Origin: Paralcaligenes sp. KSB-10
GTDB taxonomy: Bacteria; Pseudomonadota; Gammaproteobacteria; Burkholderiales; Burkholderiaceae_B
Direction: 5' to 3'
NCBI RefSeq assembly: GCF_021266465.1
Contig: NZ_CP089848.1
Span: forward strand, 3,596,001-3,660,000
DNA: 64,000 nucleotides
The translations under genes were made by a program, and so were the position numbers. The notes under the pieces were generated by a model. It saw only the letters and a program-made list of their open reading frames with translations. It was not told the DNA's origin and made no database searches. Shown in pieces: positions 37,501 through 46,592 of the stretch; the stretch's first letter is position 1, and each line of letters opens with the position of its first letter.

Positions 37501-39753
37501 AATAAGGAAGACGCTAATTTCGCTTACAAGCATCTGCTGGCGACGGGGCAATCGGATGCTTCCGACCTGAACTCCATGACCTATTTTTATGAAGGCCATC
37601 CAATCGATGCGGGCCGTACGGCCGAGATGGAATTTCGCAAGAACGAGTCCGAAGTGGCGTTGAAATCGGCCTTGCAGTTTTATGCGGCGGCGGGCGCCTG
37701 GCCTCGTATCCAGCTCTTGCTCAATAGCCTGACGCCTGAACAGCGTGCGGAGTTCAACCAATCGGCGCCGCTTTTAGCCGCTCGCGGCCAGTACTATCTT
37801 CAAACCCAGCGTTGGGATGCCGCCTTGGCCGATTACCGGCGTGCTGCGCAATTGCCCGACGCCGACGATGAAATCAAAACGGCATATTTGTGGGCGTTGG
37901 TTGATTTCGGAAAAGACGACGAACTGCAAGCCGCTCTGAGCAAATGGCGTTCTGCCGCGAAAGTCAATTCGGCTTACTGGGGGGCGTTTGCCGCGGGCGA
38001 ACTGCGTCTGGGCAATGCGGCCCGAGCCGTGACATATCTGCGCCAGCAGCGTGTGCAATCCGGCGATGACCCTTTATGGCTGATGTCCCTGGCGGACGCC
38101 GAGGAATCATCAGGCCATGCCAGCGCGGCCTGGGGTATTCGTCGCCAGGCCTGGCGTATATTGCAGTCCAAAACGGCTTCCGGCCAGCTTGTCGACGCTG
38201 CCGGCTCGAGCGGCAAGGCGAAAGGCGGCGATAAATTGTCCGCCTTGGATCCCAACGAGCGCCACGACCTGCGTATGGCGCGCGTGACTTTGAGCCAGAC
38301 ATTTACCAATGGCGATATTTCACGCAGCCTGCTGATCGATCTGCTCAAGCAGGATGGCCGCAAGCCTGAAGAGCGTGCGGTGGCGAACTCTCTGTTGGCC
38401 GACAATGCCGGCCTGCCAAAACTGAAGGACGTTGTGGCAGGTGGCGGAAAACAATCGTCAGGGCCTGCCGCGGGCAAGGGCAATGCACATCGCCGCCTTA
38501 TCAGCGCAACCGCCAAAGAGGTGGCTGTGGCCTGGGCCATCAGCGGTGAGCATAACGATCTGGCTCGTGCCTGGCTGGCTCGCGAATACACCAATCGCCT
38601 GCTGCGGCCCGCCGATGCCGAAGTGACACTGGCATTGGCCGACCACGATCGGGAAACGCTGGCGCGTGTACTGGATACCCGCCAGGGACGTATTCCGATC
38701 GACAGTCGCATTGCCGCGTTGGTTCAGACGGGAAGAGCCAGTGAAGCGGAAAGCGTGGCGTTTGCGGCGGCCGAAGGCGCGCCCGACAACAGCGACGTGC
38801 ATGACACCATGACCGAGACGCTGTTGCGCGACCGGCCTTCGGTTGGCGCCGATGTCATGAACTCGATTTCCGACCCCTTGCGCTATGTTCAAAGCTCAGT
38901 GGTGGGCGGCCTCAAGCTGACCAGCCGCCTGGGCTTGAACATCGAGGCCATACAGCGCAATCAGCGCACCACCGATACCGATCAGCTGGCATGGGTGCCG
39001 GCGCATGATCGCGAGCTTAATCTGACCTTGCGCGACAGCACCATCGATCGCGACCTGTCGCTGACGGTCGGGCATCGCAATGCGGTAAATTCGTTTTATA
39101 CCGGGAATATACACGGTGACTTCAATCGCACCGGCCCCTTGACGACCAGCTTCACCCTGGGCATCAATCAGTTCACCAATTTGTCTCCGGAAATGCAGGT
39201 GGGAGCGACCAAAGATACCTTCCAACTGGGCCTGCAATGGAATCCCGAATCGCGCTGGTTTGCACAAGGCACGGCCGAAGCCAATCGCTTCCATGCCCAG
39301 GATCGCACCTATATGGGTCATGGCTTCGATCTGGCGGCCAGCATCGGATACCGGTTCCGCACGACCTACCCCGATTGGAATATTCGTCTGGTGGGAGCAC
39401 GGGGCATTTACTCGGCAAGCGACAATGTGATTTCGTCTTTGGGAGTTCTTCTGCCTGATGGGACCGTTCCTTCGGCCTTTCAATTCATGCCGCAAAACTT
39501 TACCCAATATGGGCTGATGGTCGGTCTGGGTACCGACGACAAGAACGCCTATTCGCGCGCCTGGCGCCCCTTCGTCGATGTCGGCTATGTGCACGACAGC
39601 AATCAGGGCTGGGGACCGCAGGTCAATCTGGGTATAGGCGGCGCGCTGTTCGGCAACGATCATTTGCGGATTTTCTATGTACATGAAGCCGCGGCAAAGG
39701 GGAGCGGCCAGCGCGTGACGCAAGTAGGTTTGTCGTATCGATTGTTTTATTAA
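34591..39753 (+). CDS. pelB: PelB: TPR-scaffold and outer-membrane beta-barrel exporter, enlarged
   Basis: A 1720-residue protein, much longer than P. aeruginosa PelB (about 1190). Order: one N-terminal membrane helix (residues about 11-28), a periplasmic TPR-like superhelix (about 45-1400), and a C-terminal beta-barrel from about 1435, ending in YRLFY with the aromatic last residue of outer-membrane proteins. PelB is the Pel export porin, and its TPR part binds PelA. The extra length comes from a tandem duplication: residues 51-440 and 441-836 repeat each other closely (for example HLDPLVWTRRLAQVAQWNNH in both). It starts at GTG with AAGGTGA upstream and overlaps pelA. Confidence 0.93.
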   Translation: MNKGREQLCPLWLSAVIGAGVVAALATAYPRDGEQARSLASQPPSELSTAYLEAWLRLKPDSPQYLNLLATQYIKLGQWGPALRVADRLASLGKDDKARQQALLLKVSATEQMAYEYPPADPRRAEGVARFTKVLEQTSQYQWDIPMMRSFAEKARDAGADAIMTSYYRKLAAADSTHAAQWQEKLGDAALSHQNYNDAAQAYFAAYDAADTIDTKRRYFIEALKVLESGDQVARACDEGARRLGDLAQDPQTLRYLLDLARQVNRSDLVTRYARDLIKLSPLSAVPAAGGREARPYEAAVRYEAGASTIGAMAIPLYRGSVRRASYLPQMTGARSYLAAADAAPGASVQDAKKSAEYELVYKAFVESNSLDDAEKVAQKALDAHLDPLVWTRRLAQVAQWNNHPKVALKYWLLFAQASGNEEAWGNVLKLAPQLDDDKAYLAAWQHVQPEASKTQSDALAGQSALLAQYMKLGHWESALRVVENLKGQGDAKAQQGALLLEAAVTEQLAYQFPPNDARRAEGLARFTKVLKQTTQYQWDVSVMSGLAEKAREAGADSVMMRYYQMLAVADAANASKWQERIGDAALSRQAYGEAARAYFAAQEAAPALDDKRRYFLAALKAFVSDGEVGRACTEAEKRAGSLAEDPETLRYLINLARQASRTDLMARYARDLIKYSTQSQRGAYYSDYADAVGYVNFTPADLDGLIRHADFRPTDRAVAGYFDGQTASAHVQLVATASGTKPESGSAVENSDFDLAFQAFVESKQLGEAEKLAQKALERHLDPLVWTRRLAQVAQWNNHPALALKYWLQFAQDSGNDEAWANVLKLAPQLDNDQAYLAALIHASDRSPRDLALRDKVVATYERLGQPQAGMAYLKSRAKGAARQPSLERYAALAERSGDDKAALQAYRSLMSAYPENLAYATHVATIEYQQGSPADALATLHKVRDKANDRLESAPYWRLYGELARQMENKEDANFAYKHLLATGQSDASDLNSMTYFYEGHPIDAGRTAEMEFRKNESEVALKSALQFYAAAGAWPRIQLLLNSLTPEQRAEFNQSAPLLAARGQYYLQTQRWDAALADYRRAAQLPDADDEIKTAYLWALVDFGKDDELQAALSKWRSAAKVNSAYWGAFAAGELRLGNAARAVTYLRQQRVQSGDDPLWLMSLADAEESSGHASAAWGIRRQAWRILQSKTASGQLVDAAGSSGKAKGGDKLSALDPNERHDLRMARVTLSQTFTNGDISRSLLIDLLKQDGRKPEERAVANSLLADNAGLPKLKDVVAGGGKQSSGPAAGKGNAHRRLISATAKEVAVAWAISGEHNDLARAWLAREYTNRLLRPADAEVTLALADHDRETLARVLDTRQGRIPIDSRIAALVQTGRASEAESVAFAAAEGAPDNSDVHDTMTETLLRDRPSVGADVMNSISDPLRYVQSSVVGGLKLTSRLGLNIEAIQRNQRTTDTDQLAWVPAHDRELNLTLRDSTIDRDLSLTVGHRNAVNSFYTGNIHGDFNRTGPLTTSFTLGINQFTNLSPEMQVGATKDTFQLGLQWNPESRWFAQGTAEANRFHAQDRTYMGHGFDLAASIGYRFRTTYPDWNIRLVGARGIYSASDNVISSLGVLLPDGTVPSAFQFMPQNFTQYGLMVGLGTDDKNAYSRAWRPFVDVGYVHDSNQGWGPQVNLGIGGALFGNDHLRIFYVHEAAAKGSGQRVTQVGLSYRLFY
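34741..35910 (+). repeat. PelB internal tandem repeat, unit 1
   Basis: Codes for PelB residues 51-440. Landmarks are KLGQWGPALRV, FTKVLEQTSQYQWDIPMM, YARDLIKLSP and the closing WTRRLAQVAQWNNHP...KLAPQLDDDKA. Unit 2 repeats these in the same order. Nucleotide similarity is also high in the closing segment, consistent with a fairly recent duplication. Confidence 0.88.
35911..37098 (+). repeat. PelB internal tandem repeat, unit 2
   Basis: Codes for PelB residues 441-836, matching unit 1: KLGHWESALRV, FTKVLKQTTQYQWDVSVM, YARDLIKYST and WTRRLAQVAQWNNHP...KLAPQLDNDQA. It is six residues longer than unit 1. The segment between YARDLIK and the closing helix pair is the most diverged. Confidence 0.88.
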
Positions 39754-39819
39754 GCCGTGGCAGCGCACAAGACACGGCGCCCACATTGATTGTCATTTAA
39801 TGAAAACCGGAGCAAGAGC

Positions 39820-40359
39820 ATGAAAACCCTTGGTATTAGCAAATTTCTGAAATGGGGCAGCGTAATGCTGCTGGCTGTGTTGGCAGGTTGCTCGACAATC
39901 GACGCCAGCAACTCGCCTGCCCTGACCAAAGCCGATGGGCTGGCTGTGCTGCCTATTGCCAACTACACCGAAACGCCCGATGCGGGCCAGCGCGCCCAGA
40001 GCATTGCACAAAGCATATTGCACCAGAAAGGGTTCTCCGGCCTACAGGCTTACCCCAATAGCGACGGCGCGGATTCCCTGGTCGGCGGCAACTCTGATCA
40101 AACACGGACACAGGCGCTTGACTGGGCCCGCAACACTGGCGCACATTACGCCCTGAGCGGCTCTGTCCAGGAATGGCGCTACAAGGTTGGGGTGGACGGC
40201 GAGCCTGTGGTTGGCCTGACCTTCAATCTCATCGACCTGAAATCCGGTGCGATTGTCTGGAGCGCCACCGGCAGCCGCAGCGGCTGGAGCCGTTCCAGTG
40301 TGGCCGGAGTTGGGCAAACCCTGATTCGGCAATTGTTGTCTCCCTTAACACCACGATAA
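39820..40359 (+). CDS. pelC: PelC: outer-membrane-associated lipoprotein of the Pel exporter
   Basis: A 179-residue lipoprotein. The signal peptide ends in the lipobox LAGC (MLLAVLAGCST), giving the lipidated Cys. I start at the ATG preceded by GGAGCAAGAGC; the frame is open about 30 bp upstream. In P. aeruginosa PelC forms a twelve-subunit ring under the PelB barrel that funnels the cationic polymer. The length (172 there) and the location between pelB and pelD agree. Confidence 0.9.
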   Translation: MKTLGISKFLKWGSVMLLAVLAGCSTIDASNSPALTKADGLAVLPIANYTETPDAGQRAQSIAQSILHQKGFSGLQAYPNSDGADSLVGGNSDQTRTQALDWARNTGAHYALSGSVQEWRYKVGVDGEPVVGLTFNLIDLKSGAIVWSATGSRSGWSRSSVAGVGQTLIRQLLSPLTPR

Positions 40360-40371
40360 GGACAAGCCGCC

Positions 40372-41742
40372 GTGCAATCCGCTACGTTACAGCAACAGCC
40401 GTCAAAAGCGCGTAAATCCGACTCCAAGGGCAATGTCGGACTGTATGGCCGTTTGTTTGCGCCAGCGGCTACCCGGCCCGCTTCCATTATCGAGGTTATT
40501 GTCGGCATGATCCTGGTTATCGGGGTCTGCTATTTAATCCGGCCTGGCGATCCCCTGTTGTTGGGTATCGACTTTCCGTGGATCTGGCTGGCCGCCACCG
40601 TTTTCGCGTTGCGCTATGGCGCGCTTCTGGGCGTGGTGGCGGGCTTGTGCGTGGCGCTCGCCTGGGCCGTGTTTTACGGCGACGGCGGCGCTTTTCCCAC
40701 CATGTTTTTCGTGGGTGGATTGACGCAGTTGGTCATCACAGGGCATTTCTGCGATGTCTGGGCCAATCGCGCCAATCGTTTGCAGGGCGTCAATAACTAT
40801 CTCAATGATCGTTTGGTGTCTATCACCAATAATCATTATTTATTGCGTGTTTCCCACGAGCGTCTCGAAAGGGATTTGCTTTCCAAGCCTTCCACTTTGC
40901 GCGATGCAGTGGGCTACCTGCGAAGCCTGTCCGCATCGAATGTGCAAAGCGACCCGCTGCCCAATGCCCAGGCCATGCTCGAGTTTGCGGCTTTGAGCTG
41001 CCAGATTGGCGTGGCATCGATCTTCCCGGTTGCGCGCAATGGCCTCGCGCAACAGGCCATTGCATCGGTGGGCGAGCGCTTCGAACTAAATGCCGATGAC
41101 CCCTTGCTGCGCGAATGCGTCGAAAAGCGTGCGCTGTCGCATTTGCGCCATATCGATGCCCAGGAAAGCGCGTATCTGGCGTGCGTTCCGATCATTGCCG
41201 CGTCGGATCAGATGACAGGTGTGCTGGTGGTGCGCCGCATGCCGTTCCTGTCGCTGAATTTCGATAACCTGCAATTGCTGCTGGTTTTGCTTAATTATTA
41301 TGCCGACGGCATCGAGCAGCAGGCGGTCGTGACTCAGGTACAGAAAGTCGTGGCTGAATGCCCTTACGATTTTGCCCTGGAACTGGGGCGCCTGGCTCAC
41401 ATGCGCCAGGTAAGCGGTGTTCATTCGTCGCTGGTTGCCTTGGTGTTTCCACGCGGTACGATTGGCGATTCGCTGTTTGACCAGGTTGTGCGCCAGCGCC
41501 GTACGCTTGACCTGCTGTGGGCGTTCAGCACGGAGCAGACGCAAGTGGTGGTCGTGCTCATGCCATTGACCGATGAAAACGGCATCGACGGCTATTTGCT
41601 GCGCATTGAAAGCAATCTGAAGACCCAGTTCGACACCGACCTGGCCCAGGCTCATGTGGCGGTGCACAGCGCCGCCGTCGACGCCGAGGCTCCTGGCTCT
41701 GGGCTCGAAAAATTACTGGCACGGTGCGGTCATCATGCTTAG
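40372..41742 (+). CDS. pelD: PelD: inner-membrane c-di-GMP receptor of the Pel synthase
   Basis: A 456-residue protein with about four N-terminal helices (residues 38-125), a short coiled stretch, a GAF domain (about 180-320) and a C-terminal degenerate GGDEF domain (about 330-450) with no GGDEF motif. The c-di-GMP site is preserved: R377-T-L-D380 is the RxxD I-site, and R411, 34 residues later, corresponds to P. aeruginosa R402 (R367/D370/R402). Binding of c-di-GMP should activate the PelF-containing synthase. It starts at GTG with AAGGA upstream and overlaps pelE by 8 bp. Confidence 0.93.
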   Translation: MQSATLQQQPSKARKSDSKGNVGLYGRLFAPAATRPASIIEVIVGMILVIGVCYLIRPGDPLLLGIDFPWIWLAATVFALRYGALLGVVAGLCVALAWAVFYGDGGAFPTMFFVGGLTQLVITGHFCDVWANRANRLQGVNNYLNDRLVSITNNHYLLRVSHERLERDLLSKPSTLRDAVGYLRSLSASNVQSDPLPNAQAMLEFAALSCQIGVASIFPVARNGLAQQAIASVGERFELNADDPLLRECVEKRALSHLRHIDAQESAYLACVPIIAASDQMTGVLVVRRMPFLSLNFDNLQLLLVLLNYYADGIEQQAVVTQVQKVVAECPYDFALELGRLAHMRQVSGVHSSLVALVFPRGTIGDSLFDQVVRQRRTLDLLWAFSTEQTQVVVVLMPLTDENGIDGYLLRIESNLKTQFDTDLAQAHVAVHSAAVDAEAPGSGLEKLLARCGHHA

Positions 41743-42739
41743 GATATTATGTTCGTGCGTGCTGGGCCTGCTGGCGCTCGTAACGCAGGCGCTGGCGCTA
41801 CGTACATTCTGGCAGCCTGTCGGTTCGTTCGACCCTGTGCTGGTGTTTTTTGGCTGGCAGGTTCTGGCGGCGTTCATGATGGGGCTGTTCATGCTTAGTG
41901 CTCTGCCCCGGCATTATCATGGGGGGCGCGTCGGGGCATTTGCCCATATTTTCGCCATTTGTCTGTTTTTGCCAGTGGCCGGTCAAGTACTTTTCCTGAG
42001 CGTGATACTGGTGGCCGTGCTGCTTCCCGCGGCAGACAAACAGGCGGATTCCGCACTTGTCGAAAACCCCGAGTTCGTTACCTATCTGGTGTCGCGGGTG
42101 ACACATGGCGGCGGCGCACGATTGCGCGCGCGGCTCGAAAATCGCAATGGGTCGACTGAAGACCGCATGGCCGCCATGGTGGCCGTGCAGACGCTGCCGT
42201 CGCACATCACTGGCGGCATGCTGCGCGATCTTCTGTCCGATCCCTCCGAAGAAATTCGCCTGCTGGCCTACGGCATCGTCGATGGTGCCGAGAAATCCAT
42301 CATGCAAGAGATCTTCCTGGCCCAGGAGCATCTGGCGGACGCGGTGACCACAGCCGAGAAAAGCGACGTCAACAGCCGCCTGGCCGAACTGCACTGGGAA
42401 TTGATTTATCAAAACCTGGTGCATGGCGAAGTCCACCGCTACACTTTGGAGCGCGTCGAGCAATATGCTCACGAAGCCCTGGAACAGAATAACGAAAATG
42501 CGTCCATGTGGTATTTGCTTGGACGGTGCGCGCTGTTAAGCAATAAGCCGCGCGAGGCGCAGGAATTCCTGCAGAGCGCGCAGTTTTATTACTTCCCTGC
42601 CGACCGTCTGTTACCCTGGCAGGCCGAAGCGGCTTTTCTTCAGCGTGATTATGGTCGAGTCGGAAAGTTGCTTGGCCCCCTAGGCAACAGCACTGCGTCT
42701 CCTTTATTACAGCCCACTGTACGCTATTGGTCTAAATGA
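41735..42739 (+). CDS. pelE: PelE: inner-membrane TPR protein of the Pel synthase
   Basis: A 334-residue protein (P. aeruginosa PelE is about 329). Two to three N-terminal helices (residues about 4-25, 36-58, 68-92) are followed by a cytoplasmic TPR-like part, with ASMWYLLGRCALLSNKPREAQEFLQSAQ near 275. PelE is thought to link PelD, PelF and PelG. The start at 41735 is chosen because it overlaps the pelD stop by 8 bp and gives the family length. Confidence 0.88.
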   Translation: MLRILCSCVLGLLALVTQALALRTFWQPVGSFDPVLVFFGWQVLAAFMMGLFMLSALPRHYHGGRVGAFAHIFAICLFLPVAGQVLFLSVILVAVLLPAADKQADSALVENPEFVTYLVSRVTHGGGARLRARLENRNGSTEDRMAAMVAVQTLPSHITGGMLRDLLSDPSEEIRLLAYGIVDGAEKSIMQEIFLAQEHLADAVTTAEKSDVNSRLAELHWELIYQNLVHGEVHRYTLERVEQYAHEALEQNNENASMWYLLGRCALLSNKPREAQEFLQSAQFYYFPADRLLPWQAEAAFLQRDYGRVGKLLGPLGNSTASPLLQPTVRYWSK

Positions 42740-44289
42740 ATACAAACCTGAATCGTCGGGCGCAATCGGCCGATATTGCTTTATTGCTTGAAGGGACGTT
42801 TCCTTATGTCTCGGGCGGAGTGTCGGCGTGGGTCAATCAAATGATTCGGGCGTTTCCCGAATTTACCTTTGCCATCGTATTTATCGGGAGCCGTCGCCAG
42901 GATTACGGCAAGCCGCGCTATGAGTTGCCCGACAACGTGGTTCACTTTGAAGAGCACTACATTCATGAGGCCACATCGTCTGAACCGGTGCAAACCAGCG
43001 CGGGCAACAAGCATGCTTTCGAGCGGGTCGCGCATATGCATGACGAACTGCGCAAGAACAAGAATCTGGGCGCAATCGGCAGGCTGATGCGTGAAGTGAT
43101 TCCCATGCTGGCCGACGGCGGCGACATTAGTGAACAGCAGTTCCTGCATAGCAAGCGTTCCTGGGATTTCATTACCGACCATTACGAAAAGTACTGCACT
43201 GACCCTTCGTTCACCGACTATTTCTGGACAATACGCATCATGCACAAGCCGCTATGGCAACTGGCGCGCATTGCCGAGAATTTGATCCCGGCCAAGGTTT
43301 ACCATACGGTCTCCACGGGCTATGCCGGATTTCTCGGCGCTTTGCTGCACTTCCGTACAGAGCGGCCCCTGCTGGTTTCCGAACACGGCATTTATACCAA
43401 AGAACGCAAGATCGATCTTTTGCAGAGCCAATGGATCCGCGACAATCGTGGCATTTTTGAAAAAGATATCTCGCAGGTCGGGTATTTCCAGGACCTGTGG
43501 GTGCGTTTTTTCGAAGCGATGGGGCGCGTTTGCTACGAAGCCGCCAACGACATCGTTTCCCTGTACGAAGGCAATCGCCTGCGCCAGATTCGCGATGGCG
43601 CTCCCGAAACCAAGACACGCAGCATTCCCAACGGTATAGCCGTCGGCCGCTTTGCTGCATTGCGGGATCGACGGCCGGCCGATGTGCCGCTGGTTGTGGC
43701 GCTTATCGGACGTGTGGTGCCGATCAAGGATATCAAGACATTTATCCGGGCAATTTTTATTGCCAGCCGCAAGCTGCCGGCCCTGCAAGGCTGGATCGTC
43801 GGTCCCGAAACCGAAGATCCGGAGTATGTTCGCGAATGCCGCGAACTGGTCGGCAGCCTGGGCCTGCAGGACAATCTGAAGTTTCTCGGGTTCAGGAAAG
43901 TCGATGACTTATTGCCCGAAATTGGCCTGGTTGCACTCAGCTCGATCAGCGAGGCGCTTCCGCTGGTCGTGCTTGAAGCATTTGCCGCGGGCATTCCGGT
44001 AGTGACCACCGATGTGGGGTCTTGCCGGGAACTGGTTGAAGGCATGGACGATGCCGATCGTGCGCTGGGTTGCGCCGGATCGGTCGTGCAGATTGCCAAC
44101 CCCGAGCTTTTTTCGCAGTCGATACTCGGCTTGCTTGAACAGCCTTCGGTGTGGCGAGCCGCCCAACAGGCCGGTATTGCACGCGTCGAACGCTACTATA
44201 CCGATACCCTTATGGAAGACAGCTATCGCGGGCTCTATCAGAAGCTGACGGCAAGCCGTGCGGACGGCAGCCCCAAAGGAGACCAGTAA
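42736..44289 (+). CDS. pelF: PelF: cytosolic GT4-family Pel glycosyltransferase
   Basis: A 517-residue soluble GT-B glycosyltransferase that polymerises Pel from UDP-sugars. The start DIALLLEGTFPYVSGGVSAWV is characteristic, and the GT4 E-x7-E motif is E406 and E414 in ISEALPLVVLEAFAAG. The first Rossmann half spans about 1-280 and the second about 290-500. It overlaps pelE by ATGA and pelG by TAATG, so pelE-F-G are probably coupled. Confidence 0.95.
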   Translation: MNTNLNRRAQSADIALLLEGTFPYVSGGVSAWVNQMIRAFPEFTFAIVFIGSRRQDYGKPRYELPDNVVHFEEHYIHEATSSEPVQTSAGNKHAFERVAHMHDELRKNKNLGAIGRLMREVIPMLADGGDISEQQFLHSKRSWDFITDHYEKYCTDPSFTDYFWTIRIMHKPLWQLARIAENLIPAKVYHTVSTGYAGFLGALLHFRTERPLLVSEHGIYTKERKIDLLQSQWIRDNRGIFEKDISQVGYFQDLWVRFFEAMGRVCYEAANDIVSLYEGNRLRQIRDGAPETKTRSIPNGIAVGRFAALRDRRPADVPLVVALIGRVVPIKDIKTFIRAIFIASRKLPALQGWIVGPETEDPEYVRECRELVGSLGLQDNLKFLGFRKVDDLLPEIGLVALSSISEALPLVVLEAFAAGIPVVTTDVGSCRELVEGMDDADRALGCAGSVVQIANPELFSQSILGLLEQPSVWRAAQQAGIARVERYYTDTLMEDSYRGLYQKLTASRADGSPKGDQ

Positions 44290-45665
44290 TGGCCGGCATA
44301 GGTTTTGAATTACGCAAGATCCTGCGGCGCGACAGCCTGACAAGCACCTTGTCGGCGTACGCGTACGCAGGCATTATCAGCGCGGGCCCGCTGATTTTAT
44401 CGATAGTCGGTATTCTGCTGATCGGCCTGATGAGCCTGTCGGTCGTAGAGCCGCCCACACGTATCGTGCAGTTCCAGGTATCGGTCACTTATCTGATAGC
44501 CGCCAGCCTGATTGTTACGGGCGCGCTCCAGCTTTCGTTTACGCGCTTTATTTCCGACAGGCTCTTCGAGCGCCGGCCCGATCGGGTCCTGCCCAGCTAC
44601 AACGCAGTGACGTTGGTAGCCACGCTTGTTACCGGTTTGATGGGGCTTATTCTGGCGGTCACCGTATTCAAGCACGAGTCTCTGGCCTACCGCATGCTGA
44701 TGCTGATGGGCTTTGTCATCGTCAGCAATATCTGGATCGGTGTTATCTTTTTAACCAGTATCAAACAGTACAAGGCCATCCTCGCCACGTTTTTTGTGGG
44801 CTATTCCGTGACTGTCATCTTCGCGGTCATGCTCAACCGGTTTGGCCTGGAAGGTCTGCTGGGGGGATTTGTTTTCGGCCACCTGATTTTGCTGATTGGC
44901 CTGGCCAGCCTGATTCATCGCAATTACGAGTCCGACGACTACATTTCCTGGGAGGTATTCGACCGGCGTTTTGCGTATCCCAGTCTGATCTTTGTCGGCC
45001 TTCTGTTCAATCTGGGCATCTGGCTCGACAAGTTCATGTTCTGGTTCTCGGCCACCGGCCAGGACGTCATCGGACCGCTGCGTGCTTCCGTCATCTACGA
45101 TATTCCCGTATTCATTTCGTATCTGTGCATTATTCCGGGGATGGCGGTTTTCCTGCTGCGCCTCGAAACCGATTTTGTCGAATACTACGACGGCTTTTAT
45201 CGGGCCGTTCGCTCGGGCGGCACGCTAAATCAGATACGCGATATGCGTAACATGATGGTGCGCAGCGCCAGGACAGGCCTGTACGAGATTCTTAAAATCC
45301 AGGCGGTGGTGATTTTGCTGATTTTCGCGTTCGGCGACAAATTGTTGCGCCTGATCGGCATTTCAACTCTTTACCTGCCTTTGCTGCATATCGACGTGAT
45401 TGCCGCAAGCCTGCAAGTATTGTTCCTGGGGATTCTCAACGTCTTTTTCTACCTGGACAGGCGCCGCATCGTGCTGGGTCTGACAGCCACGTTCGTGTTG
45501 CTCAATGGCGTGTTTACGTGGATTACCCTGGATTTAGGCCCCGATGTATATGGGTACGGATTTGCGGGCGCCCTGCTGCTGGTTGTATTGTTGGGTACTT
45601 ACCTGCTTGACCGGCGTTTCGAAACGCTGGAATACGAAACCTATATGCTGCAACGGAGTTCCTGA
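44289..45665 (+). CDS. pelG: PelG: polytopic Wzx-like inner-membrane protein
   Basis: A 458-residue membrane protein with about twelve helices, starting MAGIGFELRKILRRDSLTST, which is typical of PelG (456 residues in P. aeruginosa). It belongs to the polysaccharide-transporter superfamily and is the proposed channel for Pel across the inner membrane. AAAGGAG lies just before the start, which overlaps the pelF stop. The core pelABCDEFG set ends here. Confidence 0.95.
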   Translation: MAGIGFELRKILRRDSLTSTLSAYAYAGIISAGPLILSIVGILLIGLMSLSVVEPPTRIVQFQVSVTYLIAASLIVTGALQLSFTRFISDRLFERRPDRVLPSYNAVTLVATLVTGLMGLILAVTVFKHESLAYRMLMLMGFVIVSNIWIGVIFLTSIKQYKAILATFFVGYSVTVIFAVMLNRFGLEGLLGGFVFGHLILLIGLASLIHRNYESDDYISWEVFDRRFAYPSLIFVGLLFNLGIWLDKFMFWFSATGQDVIGPLRASVIYDIPVFISYLCIIPGMAVFLLRLETDFVEYYDGFYRAVRSGGTLNQIRDMRNMMVRSARTGLYEILKIQAVVILLIFAFGDKLLRLIGISTLYLPLLHIDVIAASLQVLFLGILNVFFYLDRRRIVLGLTATFVLLNGVFTWITLDLGPDVYGYGFAGALLLVVLLGTYLLDRRFETLEYETYMLQRSS

Positions 45666-45669
45666 ATAC

Positions 45670-46548
45670 ATGCGGTTGCCGTTCCTATTGCGTTCCTCGC
45701 TGTCCCGCAAAATACGTTATGGTCTTGGCCTGCTGGCGGGGTTGGTGGCGTCGCTTTGTTTTGGCGGCGCGTCTGCCAACACGATGGCGGCACCGCGCAG
45801 CATTGCTTTTTATTATGGCAAGACGCCCATACTGAAACAATTGGCGCAGTTTGAATTTGCCGTGGTCGAACCTGGCCACGGATTTGTGCCCGTCCACACG
45901 AGCCATAAAACCCGCTGGATCGCGTATGTCAGTGTCGGCGAGGTCAACAGTTCGCGCGACTATTACTCTGCCATTCCCAAGTCCTGGATAATTGGCCATA
46001 ACGCGGAATGGAGTTCCGACATCATCGACCAAACCGCGCCGGGCTGGCCGGAGTTCTTCGTCGAACATGTCATTGCGCCGCTATGGCGGCAAGGGTATAG
46101 CGGCTTTTTTCTTGATACGCTCGATTCGTACCAACTGGTCGTGAAGGATGCTGCCCAGCGGCAACAGAACCAGGAAGGGCTAGTTGCCGTGATTCGCGCC
46201 ATACATAAACGTTTCCCGCGCGCCGCCCTGATACTCAATCGAGGTTTCGAGCTGTTGCCGGAGGTACATAACGATGTTTACGCGGTCGCCTTCGAGTCGC
46301 TTTTCAAGGGCTGGAGCGAATCGCGCGGCGAATATATTGATGTATCTGATACGGATCGCGAGTGGCTGCTGGCACAGGCCAGCACGGTAAAGCAGCAGTA
46401 TGGCTTGCCGGTCATTGCCATTGATTACTGTCTGCCGACGAACCTGCAGTGCTCGCGCGACACCGTGCGGCGCATCAGGGCGCTGGGCCTGGTGCCTTAT
46501 GTCGGCGACGGCCGCTTGCAAACGGTAAACCTTGCCTCCAGGCATTAG
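45670..46548 (+). CDS. Free-standing PelA-type glycoside hydrolase (PelAh paralogue)
   Basis: A 292-residue secreted protein beginning 4 bp after pelG. After a signal peptide (cleavage near SANTMAA, about residue 40) it is one TIM-barrel domain related to the hydrolase domain of PelA. Unlike the PelA of this locus it keeps the active-site landmarks: VEPGH, SVGEVNSSR, FFLDTLDSY (D149, D152), NRGFELLPE and AFESLFKGW with the catalytic Glu at E209. Both proteins share a Cys pair with the same spacing (C254/C261 here, C247/C254 in PelA), not seen in P. aeruginosa PelA as I recall it. It probably cleaves Pel in the periplasm or outside, replacing the lost PelA activity. Confidence 0.82.
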   Translation: MRLPFLLRSSLSRKIRYGLGLLAGLVASLCFGGASANTMAAPRSIAFYYGKTPILKQLAQFEFAVVEPGHGFVPVHTSHKTRWIAYVSVGEVNSSRDYYSAIPKSWIIGHNAEWSSDIIDQTAPGWPEFFVEHVIAPLWRQGYSGFFLDTLDSYQLVVKDAAQRQQNQEGLVAVIRAIHKRFPRAALILNRGFELLPEVHNDVYAVAFESLFKGWSESRGEYIDVSDTDREWLLAQASTVKQQYGLPVIAIDYCLPTNLQCSRDTVRRIRALGLVPYVGDGRLQTVNLASRH

Positions 46549-46592
46549 CAGGCCAGTTCGGTCGGCGGTTTCGCGCACGTCTTGGCCCCCGC

